Assembly: GCA_036841525.1 (NCBI GenBank)
Contig: DAITVZ010000034.1
Span: 1 to 47,667 of the forward strand
Reading direction: 5' to 3'
Source: JAAYEA01 sp012689325
GTDB lineage: Bacteria > Chloroflexota > Anaerolineae > JAAYEA01
Length of the DNA stretch: 47,667 nt
Both the position numbers and the translations under genes were made by a program. This document shows, piece after piece, positions 23,637-33,500 of this stretch. Each line of letters begins with the position of its first letter. Position 1 is the first letter of the stretch. Under the pieces are notes generated by a model. It did no database searches and had not been told where the DNA came from. It saw only the letters and a program-made list of their open reading frames with translations.

Positions 23637-26600
23637 ATGACGGAACCGCTATACCGTGCCCACGTCCTCTGCTGCCGTGGTACGAGCTGTTCATCCGGTG
23701 GCTCCGAGTCCATCGCCCAGGCGCTGCAAAAGCTGGTGCATGAGCGCGGGCTGGAGAGCGAAGTCAAGGTCGTGATCACCGGCTGCCACGGATTTTGCGA
23801 GATGGGGCCGATCATGGTCATCTACCCGGACGACACGGTCTATTGCCATGTGTCGCTGGAAGATGTCCCCGAGATCGTGGAAGAGACCCTGGTCAAAGGC
23901 CGCGTGGTCCAGCGCTTGCTCTATCGCGATCCGCTGACCCAGACCGCGATTCCCAAGTACCACGAGATCCCCTTCTATGGCAACCAGGAGCGCCGCCTGC
24001 TGCGCAACTGCGGCTTTATCAACCCGGAGAACATCGAGGAGTACATCGCTCGCGATGGCTATACCGCCCTGGGCAAGGTCCTCGGCGGCATGACCCCGGA
24101 GCAGGTGATCGAGACGATCAAGGCGGCGGGGCTGCGCGGTCGTGGCGGCGCGGGCTTTCCCACCGGCCTCAAGTGGGAGTTCGCCCGCAAGGCCAAGGGC
24201 GAGCCCAAGTACATCATTTGCAACGCGGACGAGGGCGACCCCGGCGCCTTCATGGACCGCAGCCTGATCGAGGGCGACCCCCATGCCCTGTTGGAGGGCA
24301 TGCTCATCGCCGGGTACGCCATCGGCGCCAAGGAAGGCTACATCTATTGCCGCGCCGAGTACCCCCTGGCGATCCATCGGCTCAAGATCGCGATTCAGCA
24401 GGCCCATGAGTACGGCTTCCTGGGCGAAGGGATCATGGGCACTGATTATCATTTCGAGCTCTACATCAAGGAAGGCGCGGGCGCATTCGTCTGCGGCGAA
24501 GAGACGGCGCTGATCGAGTCCATCCAGGGGAACCGCGGCGAGCCGCGCAACCGGCCGCCGTACCCCGCGGTCTCGGGCCTGTGGTACAAGCCCACCAACA
24601 ACAACAACGTCAAGAGCTATTGCAGCGCGCCCATGATCATCCGCAACGGGCCCGAGTGGTTCGCTTCCGTGGGCACCGCCAAGAGCAAGGGCACGGCCAT
24701 CTTTGCCCTCACCGGCAAGATCAACAACACCGGCCTGATCGAGGTGCCCATGGGCGTCACCCTGGGCGAGATCATCTATGATATCGGCGGCGGCATCACC
24801 AAGGACCGGCCCTTCAAGGCCGTGCAGACCGGCGGCCCGCTGGGCGGCTGCTTGCCCGCCAGCCAGCTCAACACGCCGGTGGACTATGACTCGCTGACCG
24901 AGGCCGGCGCCACCATGGGCTCCGGCGGCATGATCGTGGTGGACGACACCACCTGCATGGTCGAGTTCAGCAAGTTCTTCCTGACCTTCGCCGTGGCCGA
25001 GTCCTGCGGCCAGTGCGTGCCCTGCCGCGTGGGCGGCCAGCGCATGCTGGAGACGCTGACCCGCGTCAGCCAGGGCACGGGCACCCTGGAGGACCTGGAA
25101 GAGATCCGCTACCTGGCCCGCAACATGAACCAGGCATCCATCTGCGCCCTGGGCCAGCTCACCCCCAGCCCCACCATCGCCTCGTTGCGCTACTTTGAGG
25201 ACGAGTTCATGGCCCACATCGTGGACAAGCGCTGTCCCGCGGGCGTCTGCGAGGACCTGGTCCCCGCGGCCTGCCGCAACGCCTGCCCCGCCGAGGTGAA
25301 TGTGCCGGTCTATATCCGCAAGATCATGGAGGGCGACCTGGACGGCGCGGTGGCGATCCATCGCCAGGCTAACCCCTTCCTCTCGGTCTGCGGCCGCGTC
25401 TGCCCCGCTTTCTGCGAGACGCGCTGCCGCCGCGGCGAGCTGGACGAGTCCGTGGCCATCCGCCAGCTCAAGCGCTACATGATCGACAACCTGGGCGACC
25501 GGACCTACCAGGTCCAGCGGCATCCCGATAACGGCAAAAAGGTCGCCGTGATCGGCGGCGGGCCCGCCGGGCTGACGGCGGCGCTGCGCCTGGGCCTGCT
25601 GGGCTACCAGGTGACCATTTTCGAGGCGCTGCCGGTGCTGGGCGGCATGATGGCCGTGGGCATCCCCGACTATCGCCTGCCGCGCGAGCAACTGAACGCC
25701 GAGATCGACGATATCCTGCAGGCCGGCAACGTCCAGGTCCGCACCAACACCCGCGTGGGTCAGGATGTGACCATGGACCAGTTGCGCGCCGAGTATGACG
25801 CGGTGTACGTGGCCGTGGGCGCGCACAAGAGCCTGCGGCTGGGCGTCCCCGGCGAAGAGCTGCAGGGTGTGATGCACGGCACCGATTTCCTGCGCGACGT
25901 GAACCTGGGCGCGGACATGAGCGCGGTGCAGGGCAAGCGCGTGGCCATCGTCGGCGGCGGCAACGTCGCCATCGACGTGGCGCGCACGGCGGTGCGCCTG
26001 GGCGCCTCCGAGGTCCACATCGTCTATCGCCGCCGCCGCGAGGACATGCCCGCCTATGCCGAAGAGATCGAGCAAGCGGACGAGGAAGGCGTCAGGATGC
26101 ACTTCTTGCTCTCGCCCATCTCGGTGGCGGGGCAAAATGGCCACGTTGTCGGCCTGAACTGCCAGCGGCAAAAGCTGGAGGAAGAGCTGCCCGACGGGAA
26201 AAAGCGCCCGGTCTTTGACAACACGGGCCGCAAGCGCCCGTTCCCCATCGAGGGCGCCGAGTTCATGCTGCCGGTGGACCTGGTCATCCCGGCCATCGGC
26301 CAGACCAGCGACCCGGGCTGCCTGGGCGGCTCCTGCAAGGTGGAGACCACCCGCCGCGGCACCATCGTGGCCGATGATCACACCTTTGTGACGGCCGAGC
26401 CGGGCGTCTTTGCCGGCGGCGACGCCGTGTTGGGCCCCGCCAGCATCGTGGAAGCGGTGAACACCGCCAATCTGGCCGCCGCCGCCATCGACCGCTACCT
26501 GCGCGGCGAGCCGCTGCGGACGCCCGCCACGGTGTTGGATCGCCCCGTGGGCCAGGCCAAGCCCGACATGAGCGAGGAAGACGGCAGTCGGCCGCGGCAG

Positions 26601-26729
26601 CATCCCGCCTACGCCCCCGCCGAAAGCCGTATCTATACTTTTGATGAAGTGGAGCGGGCCTTTGATCGTGAGACGGCCATCCTGGAGTGCCGACGCTGCC
26701 TGGCCTGCGACCTGGAGAAGAAATCATGA
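23637..26729 (+). CDS. NuoF-like subunit fused to GltD/NfnB-like NAD(P)H-FAD module
   Basis: The 1030-residue protein has three parts. A thioredoxin-like 2Fe-2S domain uses Cys12/13, Cys18, Cys50 and Cys54. A NuoF core spans about 110-540, with GRGGAGFPTG for FMN/NADH, CNADEGDPGAFMDRS and the 4Fe-4S motif ESCGQCVPCRVG near 457. A GltD-like module starts near 545 (GVCEDLVPAACRNACPAEV, Cys-rich Fer4_20), with FAD motif VAVIGGGPAGL near 637, NAD(P) motif VAIVGGGNVAIDVA near 769, and a Cys tail CRRCLAC. The usual C-terminal 2[4Fe-4S] ferredoxin domain of HydB is replaced. The start is set by GAGGAGG 9 bases before ATG 23637. I infer that it couples NAD(H), NADP(H) and the formate subunit. Confidence 0.93.
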   Translation: MTEPLYRAHVLCCRGTSCSSGGSESIAQALQKLVHERGLESEVKVVITGCHGFCEMGPIMVIYPDDTVYCHVSLEDVPEIVEETLVKGRVVQRLLYRDPLTQTAIPKYHEIPFYGNQERRLLRNCGFINPENIEEYIARDGYTALGKVLGGMTPEQVIETIKAAGLRGRGGAGFPTGLKWEFARKAKGEPKYIICNADEGDPGAFMDRSLIEGDPHALLEGMLIAGYAIGAKEGYIYCRAEYPLAIHRLKIAIQQAHEYGFLGEGIMGTDYHFELYIKEGAGAFVCGEETALIESIQGNRGEPRNRPPYPAVSGLWYKPTNNNNVKSYCSAPMIIRNGPEWFASVGTAKSKGTAIFALTGKINNTGLIEVPMGVTLGEIIYDIGGGITKDRPFKAVQTGGPLGGCLPASQLNTPVDYDSLTEAGATMGSGGMIVVDDTTCMVEFSKFFLTFAVAESCGQCVPCRVGGQRMLETLTRVSQGTGTLEDLEEIRYLARNMNQASICALGQLTPSPTIASLRYFEDEFMAHIVDKRCPAGVCEDLVPAACRNACPAEVNVPVYIRKIMEGDLDGAVAIHRQANPFLSVCGRVCPAFCETRCRRGELDESVAIRQLKRYMIDNLGDRTYQVQRHPDNGKKVAVIGGGPAGLTAALRLGLLGYQVTIFEALPVLGGMMAVGIPDYRLPREQLNAEIDDILQAGNVQVRTNTRVGQDVTMDQLRAEYDAVYVAVGAHKSLRLGVPGEELQGVMHGTDFLRDVNLGADMSAVQGKRVAIVGGGNVAIDVARTAVRLGASEVHIVYRRRREDMPAYAEEIEQADEEGVRMHFLLSPISVAGQNGHVVGLNCQRQKLEEELPDGKKRPVFDNTGRKRPFPIEGAEFMLPVDLVIPAIGQTSDPGCLGGSCKVETTRRGTIVADDHTFVTAEPGVFAGGDAVLGPASIVEAVNTANLAAAAIDRYLRGEPLRTPATVLDRPVGQAKPDMSEEDGSRPRQHPAYAPAESRIYTFDEVERAFDRETAILECRRCLACDLEKKS

Positions 26730-26780
26730 CCGGGAAACTCCTGATCAAGCTGGTCCCGCAGAAGGAGGGAGGAAGCTTTC

Positions 26781-29531
26781 ATGCCTAAGGTAAACGTTAC
26801 CATTGACGGCAAGCAGATCCAGGCCGAGGCCGGCTCGAGCGTCCTGGAAGCGGCCCAGGCGGCGGGGGTCGCCATCCCCACGCTCTGCCACCATCCGGCG
26901 CTCAAGCCGGAGGGCAACTGCCGCATGTGCCTGGTGGAGGTCGAGCGGCAGCGCAACCTTCAGGCGTCCTGCGTTTTCCCCGTGAGCGAGGGCATGGTGG
27001 TGCACACCCACTCGCCCAAGGTCATGGAGGCGCGCAAGTTCGTGCTGGAGCTGCTGCTCTCGGACCACCCGACGGATTGCATGACTTGCGAGGCCACGGG
27101 CGATTGCGTGTTGCAGGACTTGGCCTACCAATATGACGCCAAGGTCGGCAAGTACTATGGCGGCGCCAAGCACGACTATGCGATCGACGACACCAACCCG
27201 TTCTTTGTGCGAGACTATAACAAGTGCATCCTCTGCCGCCGCTGCGTTCGCGCCTGCGACCAGATCAACGGCGTGGAGGCGCTGGGCGTGGCCGAGCGCG
27301 GCTTTTCCTCGCAGATCATCGCCGGGCTGGGCGGCACCATGGAAGAGTCCCGCTGCGAGTTCTGCGGGATGTGCGTGGAGGTCTGCCCCACCGGCGCGCT
27401 GATGCCGGTCGGCACGATGAAGCAGGGGCGCTACTGGGAGTTCAAGCACACCACCACCGTCTGCCCCTATTGCGGCGTCGGCTGCAACCTCGACGTCCTC
27501 TCCAAGGGCGACAAGATCATCCGCACCCGCTCCGCCTGGGACAAGGCGCCCAACTATGGCTGGACCTGCGTCAAGGGCCGCTTTGGGCTGGACTTTGTGA
27601 ACAACCCCAACCGCTTCACCACCCCGCTGATCAAGCGGGACGGCCAGTTCGTCGAGGCGAGTTGGGATGAGGCGCTGGACCTGGTGGCCGACAAGCTCTC
27701 GGCCATCGCCCTGGAGCATGGGCCGGATGCGGTGGGCTTTTTGGCCTCGGCCAAGTGCACCAACGAAGAGAACTATTTGATGATGAAGCTGGCGCGGGGG
27801 GTGGTGGGAACCAACAATGTCGACCACTGCGCCCGTCTCTGACACAGCGTCACCGTGACCGGTCTGGTCACTTCCTTCGGCAGCGGCGCGATGACCAACA
27901 GCATCGCGGACATTGCCAATGACGCCCAGTCCTACTTTATCATCGGGTCCAACACCACCGAGCAGCATCCCGTCATCGGTATGAAGATCCGCCAGGCGGT
28001 GAAGCAGCGCGGGGCCAAGCTGGTGGTGGCCGACCCCCGGAACATCCCGATCTCGGAATTCGCGACGCTGCACCTGCGGCAAAAGCCGGGCTCGGATATC
28101 GCCCTGATCAACGGGATCATGAATGTGCTGATCGCGGAGAACCTGTACGACGCCGAGTTTGTCGCCAGCCGCACCGAGAATTTCGACGAGCTGAAGGACA
28201 AGGTGGCGGCGTATACGCCCGAGGCGGCGGCCGAGATCACCGGCGTGCCCGCCGACGATATCCGCGAGGCGGCCCGCATCCTGTCCTCCAACCGCCCCGG
28301 CGCGCTGCTCTACGCCATGGGCATCACCCAGCACACCACGGGCCACCAGAATGTGATGTCCTGCGCCAACCTGCAAATGCTCCTGGGCAACATGGGCGTC
28401 CCCGGCGGCGGCGTGAACCCGCTCCGCGGCCAGAACAACGTGCAGGGCGCCTGCGACATGGGCTGCCTGCCCAACTATTACACCGCCTACCAGCGCGTGG
28501 CCGACGAGGCCGCGCAGGCCAAATTCAAGGCCGCCTGGGGCAAGGTCGGCTCGCTGCAAAACGGCCTCACCGTCACCGAGATGCTCCCCGCGGCGGAGCA
28601 CGGCAAGCTGCGCGCCTTGTTCGTGATGGGCGAGAACCCCATGATGTCCGACCCAGACACGAACCACGTGCGCAAGTGCCTGGAGAGCCTGGACTTTATG
28701 GTGGTGCAAGAGATCCTGCCCAACGAGACCACGCCCCTGGCCGACGTCATCCTCCCAGGCGTGAGCTTTGCGGAGAAGGAAGGGACCTTCACCAACAGCG
28801 AGCGGCGCGTCCAGCGCGTGCGCCAGGTGATCCCGCCGCAGGGCGGCGCCCAGCCCGACTACTGGATCCTGACCGAGCTGGGCAAGCGCCTGCGCGCCCG
28901 GCTGGGACTGGATGATGCGGCGGCCCCGTATGCCGCGTGGAACTATACCGCGCCGGAGCAGGTCATGGACGAGATGCGGGCCCTGACGCCCTCCTATGCC
29001 GGCATGGCGTACCCGCGGATCGAGGAGAAGGGCTTGCAGTGGCCCTGCCCGACGCTGGAGCACCCCGGCACGCCGATCCTGCACGCGGGCAAGTTCGCCC
29101 GCGGGCTGGGGCACTTTATGGCGCTGGATTGGCAGCCGCCCTTTGAGCAGCCCGACGAAGAGTATCCCTTCGTCCTGACCACTGGCCGCGTGCTGTACCA
29201 CTGGCACGGCGGGACCATGTCGCGGCACTCGGAGGGGCTCTTGGGCATCTACCCGAAGGGCAAGGTGGAGCTCAGCCACGCCGACGCCAAGCGGCTGGGC
29301 ATCGCCAGCGGCGACCTGGTGGAGGTCAGCTCGCGCCGCGGCCAGGTGGTCGCCGAGGCCGAGGTGACGGACAAGAACGAGGCCGGGCTCATCTTTATGA
29401 CCTTCCACTTCCCGGATGCGGCGGCCAACCTGCTCACCGTCCGCGCGCTGGACCCGGTGGGCAAGATCCCCGAGTACAAAGTGGCTGCGGTAAAAATCCG
29501 GCGCATCGAGCAACCCGTGCCGGTGGCTTAG
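26781..29531 (+). CDS. fdhA: Selenocysteine formate dehydrogenase catalytic subunit (UGA readthrough)
   Basis: The 916-residue product reads through an in-frame UGA at 27840-27842 as Sec354. The active site is DHCARL-U-HSVTV, the exact place of Sec in formate dehydrogenases, and both flanks stay in frame. Domains: NuoG-like 2Fe-2S (CRMC), CMTCEATGDC cluster, two 4Fe-4S (CILCRRCVRACD, CEFCGMCVEVCP), the Mo-enzyme 4Fe-4S (CPYCGVGC), bis-MGD core and MGD-binding C terminus. It oxidises formate to CO2, possibly reversibly, and exchanges electrons with the NuoF/NuoE subunits. The ATG follows AAGGAGGGAGG. A standard gene caller would split it into 26781-27842 and a false GTG start at 27855. Confidence 0.95.
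27843..27880 (+). promoter_or_regulatory. Bacterial SECIS element
   Basis: After the UGA, 18 bases lead to the apical loop: GTGACC (27855-27860), loop GGTCT (27861-27865), GGTCAC (27866-27871). Loop GGUCU and the 18-base distance match the Escherichia coli fdhF element as I recall it. The hairpin recruits SelB with Sec-tRNA. Confidence 0.9.
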
Positions 29532-29586
29532 GGTTATATAGGCAGGTTCGGAACAGGTCACCCATCAAACAAGGAGGAAAGGTAAA

Positions 29587-30378
29587 ATGGCGTTCAAGTC
29601 CCCCAAAGAGATCGTGCAGACGGCTATCACGGCCGGCTGCGCCAAGGCGTCGCTTAGCACCGAAAAGATGCTGGTGATGGGCTTCCTGGCTGGGGCCTAC
29701 ATCGCCCTGGGCGGGTTGCTGGCCATCATCGTGGGCCGCGCGGTGAACACCGAGACGCTGGGCGCGGGCGTCGGCAAGCTGCTCTTCGGCGGCGTCTTCC
29801 CGGTGGGCCTGATGCTGGTGATCATCGCCGGCGCCGAGCTCTTCACCGGCAATACCGCCGTGATCCCGCCCGGCTGCCTGGTCGGCAAGGCCAAATGGAC
29901 CGGCCTGCTCAAGAACTGGGGCCTGGTGTACGTCGGCAACTTTATCGGCTCCCTCTTTGTCGCCTACTTTTTGGGCAAGGCCACTGGCCTGGTCGCCACC
30001 GATCCCTGGCTGACCGCCACCAAAAGCATCGCCGAGGGCAAGGTTGCGCTGGAGTGGGGCGCCGCTTTCTGGCGGGGCGTGGGCTGCAACTGGCTCGTCT
30101 GCCTGGCCGTCTGGCTGGCGCTGGGCTCGGATGACATCGGCGGCAAGATCCTGGCCATCTGGTTCCCCATCATGGCCTTTGTCGCCATGGGCATGGAGCA
30201 CAGCATCGCCAACATGTTCTTTATCCCGCTGGGCATGTTCCAGGGCGCCAACGTCACCATCGGGCAGTTCCTCTGGAACAACCTGGTCCCGGTGACGCTG
30301 GGCAACATCGTGGGCGGGTCGCTCCTGGTGGGCGGCATCTATTACTGGGTGTACGGCCGCGAGGAAAAGAAGGCCTAA
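29587..30378 (+). CDS. FNT-family formate channel (FocA-like)
   Basis: This 263-residue protein has six membrane segments and the FNT motifs: GAELFTGNTAV, RGVGCNWLVCLAVW, and MEHSIANMFFIPLG with the conserved channel His. FocA-type proteins move formate (or nitrite) across the membrane. Its place directly after the formate dehydrogenase, 55 bases downstream and before the operon terminator, supports formate. The ATG follows AAGGAGGAAAGG. It would import formate for oxidation or export formate made by CO2 reduction. Confidence 0.93.
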   Translation: MAFKSPKEIVQTAITAGCAKASLSTEKMLVMGFLAGAYIALGGLLAIIVGRAVNTETLGAGVGKLLFGGVFPVGLMLVIIAGAELFTGNTAVIPPGCLVGKAKWTGLLKNWGLVYVGNFIGSLFVAYFLGKATGLVATDPWLTATKSIAEGKVALEWGAAFWRGVGCNWLVCLAVWLALGSDDIGGKILAIWFPIMAFVAMGMEHSIANMFFIPLGMFQGANVTIGQFLWNNLVPVTLGNIVGGSLLVGGIYYWVYGREEKKA

Positions 30379-30399
30379 CACTCGCTACAAAAGCATGAA

Positions 30400-30430
30400 G
30401 AGGCGAGCACGCGCGTGCTCGCCTCTTTTT
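30400..30430 (+). terminator. Strong terminator of the formate dehydrogenase operon
   Basis: A perfect 12-bp stem (GAGGCGAGCACG / CGTGCTCGCCTC) is followed by five T residues, 22 bases past the channel stop codon. Confidence 0.92.
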
Positions 30431-30468
30431 GTTGCGCGCGGGGCCTTGTCCATGGCGCGGCGCGCCGC

Positions 30469-30564
30469 GACCTGACAGGTTCCCGTCGAGCCTCGCTGGG
30501 GGCGTGGCCTTGCTGCCAACGTGAGGCCTGCTTGGAGCGATATCTCGCTAGAACCTGTCAGGTC
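30469..30564. repeat. 14-bp perfect inverted repeat flanking 68 bases
   Basis: GACCTGACAGGTTC (30469-30482) and GAACCTGTCAGGTC (30551-30564) are exact inverted copies. The right copy overlaps the stop codon of the restriction-modification gene on the minus strand. It may be the end of a small insertion or a stem in that mRNA's 3' region. The core is not recognisable. Confidence 0.75.
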
Positions 30565-33500
30565 ACGCTGCCAGCGGCCAGCCGCCGTGTTCCTCGATGG
30601 CCTCGTCTATCTCGCCCATCAGGCGCATGGTCTCGCCCAGCGCGACGACGATCCGTTGATAGTGTTCCAGGTCGTCGTGTTCCAGCTTGCGCCCCTGGCG
30701 GTCCTTGAGCCACTTGTCCAGCACCTGGTAGCCGCCCACCTGAAAGGCCCAGACCTCCGGCTCCACCCCCTCGAAATACTGCGCCGCGTTGATATGGACG
30801 CGCCGGTGGTTGTCGTCGTAGCGCACCTTGCCCACCACGTTATCGCCGGGGACCGGAAAGCGCGTGACCAGCCGGTTTAGCGCGGGCGACTCCATCAGGT
30901 GCAGCGCCACGAGCTCCCCGCCCTTGGCGCAGAGCGCGCGAAAGAGCGCCGCGTCCGCGGTCAGCGGCAGGCGCGGAAAGTCGATCTTTAAGAACTCGGC
31001 ATAGCGCGCGCGGTAGGCGGGGGAATGAAAGACGGCATAGGCGTAATGCAGCACGTCCTCCGGGCCGAACTCGCCCGCTTCCGTCGCCCCGGCCGGCGCG
31101 AAGCGTAGCCCCAGCCGCGTCTCCAGCTCGGCCACAAAGGCGGGGCTCAGGTTGGGGACGCGCCCGCCCTCGCCGGCGGGCCAGGGGCTGGCGTCCAGAA
31201 GCTGCTTCTGTTGGTCGGCGGTGGCGAAATGATACACATAGAGAGGCAACGTGTATCCTCTTTCTCGCGTCTTGTTTGAGACATAACAGTCGTCAGTCAC
31301 CGCATCGGTGGCGAGGACATGCCGCCATTCCTCACTGACAATCTGGCGGCATAGGTGAAGACCCCTGTTTTGGCCCGACGCCATGTGTCGCATGATCTCA
31401 AGGCGGCTGCGCTCCAACACCGAGGGATGGTAAAAGAGCGATCTCCTGTCAAACGGTCGGTACGCGCTTCTCACAAAAGCCCTATCGAGTTGCGAATCCT
31501 TGCAGAGCAAGCGGCGCACTTCCGAGACTGGCAATCCATCCCTCGTTGAGAGGTATTTCTGGCGAACAAATTCGTCAGTATTGGCCGGATCAGTGAAGTC
31601 GGCTATGCGAGACCTGAGCGCAGTCTCATCGAAGTCTAAAACGAACTTGTCTCGCGCGGTCACCACCCCCACGGAGTTCACCGGAAACACATCTGTGATC
31701 TTCCAGCCCCTATCGTACTCGGCCAGCAGGTCGGTATCGCGGGGGGTAAAGAGGTAAAAGGGCGCGCGGGGCTGGACGAGCTGCCAGGGCGTGGTCTCCA
31801 CGTCCATCTCGGCCAGGCGCCGGTATTTCTCCTCGCGCGGCCCCCATAGCTCGGCGTGGTGGACCTGGGCCAGCTTGCTCTGGCGCGGTGGATGCTTGAT
31901 CGCCAGCAAGATGGCCGTGCCCTGCTGGATGTCAAAGACGTTCTCGTCCTTGCCGCCGTCCGGCGCGACCTCTTTCTTTTTCACGTTGCCGTGCAGGTCC
32001 AGCACGCGAATCTCGTCAAAGGCGTCCATCAGGGCGCGCCTCATGCCGCGAAAGGTGGGGTTATCCAGGTAGCCGTGGTTGGTGATCATGGCGAGGATGC
32101 CGCCGCCGCTCCGCTCGATGCGCCACTGGCTCCAGCGGATAAACTTGACGTAATCATCTTGCAGCCATTTGGGGTTGCGCTCCCCCAGGGGCTTGCCGTC
32201 GATGTGGTAATAGCTGGGGGCCTTGGAGCCGTCGGGGAGCTTGCCCTTGAGCAGGCCGTTGATCCAGTCGCCCTTGTTGGCCGAATGTCCCGAATAGGGC
32301 GGGTTGCCCAGCACCACCATGATCGGCAGCAGGCTCTTGATCTCGTTGGCTTTGTGCGTCTCGGCGGCCAGGGTATCGTTAAAGAGCGGGTGGTCGGGCT
32401 CCTTGCCAGGCTCTTCCAGAGTGTTGCAGAGATAGACGCCGATGCGGTCGGGGTCGGCGAAGGAGTAGGCCCAGGTCTGGCGCAACCCCTCGTCCAGGTC
32501 CTGGCCCATCAATTGCAGGGCCAGCTTCAGGTGGGCGACGGCGTAGGGGGCCATCAGCAGCTCAAAGCCGAAAAGCCGCGGCAAGAGGCGCTGGCGCACA
32601 TAGCTGGGCCACATGCCGGCGTTGCCGCTGTCCATGTAGCGCTGGCGGATGTGGTCCACCACCGCATAGAGAAAAGTCCCCGTGCCGCAAGCGGGATCCA
32701 GCACCGTGACCTTGGGCTCGTCGCGGGTCTTGCGCATCTGCCGGCCGTCGCGGGTGGTCTTGCCAGAGTCCCAGTTGGGGATCGAGATCGTGCTGCCGTC
32801 GGCCAGCCCCTCGGGGCAGCCGAAGCGCTCCTTCAGCAGGTGGTCCACCGCGCGCACGATATAGTCCACCACGGGATAGGGGGTGTAGTAGACGCCCCGC
32901 GTCTCGCGCAAGCGGGGGTCATAGGCGGCCAGGAAGGTCTCGTAAAAGTGGACGGTGGGGTCCTGCTGGCGGGTGCGCTTGCCGAAATCGGCCAGCACCG
33001 CGCCCATGTCCGTGTGCCGGAGCAAGGTCACCAGATCGTCCACGAACGGGGCGAAGGGCTCCTTCTTGAGCTGCGGCGCGGTGATCTGGTAGAAAAAGTC
33101 GCGCAAGAGCGGCGTGGTCTCCGAGATGAGGTCGGCGGCCTCGCGGACTTCAAAGCCGGGCGTGGTGTCCATGAGCCGAGCGGAAAAGAGGCCGTAAGCC
33201 AGGGTCTGCGCGATCATGTCGGCGAATTCGGGCGTCCGCTCGGGGTCGTCCAGGCCAGCGATGAGCCGCCCGGCCAGGTCCAGCCGCCAGTGTTTGAGGA
33301 AAGATGATTCGTGCCCCTGCCGGAAGGTCTCCACGATGATCTCGCGGATGAGGTGGGCCAGGCGGGCCATGCGCTCGGCCAGGTCTTGGGGCGTGTTGAT
33401 CTCGGCGGGGGCCTGGGCCAGGAAGTCGGCCAGCAGGCTGGCGACCTTTTCCGCGCCGTCCGCGTCGCGGCTCAGCTTGCGGCCGTCCCAGCGGGCCAGC

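Noticed and set aside
27840..27855. Frameshift or nonsense mutation splitting fdhA
   Set aside because: Frame is kept, the UGA lies at the exact Sec position, and a SECIS hairpin follows at canonical distance.
20075..29531. [FeFe]-hydrogenase hydABC operon
   Set aside because: The catalytic subunit has Mo-bis-MGD formate dehydrogenase motifs and no H-cluster motifs.
23691..29561. Very long open frames on the minus strand opposite the NuoF and FdhA genes
   Set aside because: They mirror the codon bias of strong plus-strand genes in GC-rich DNA, have His/Ala/Gly-rich composition and no recognisable domain.
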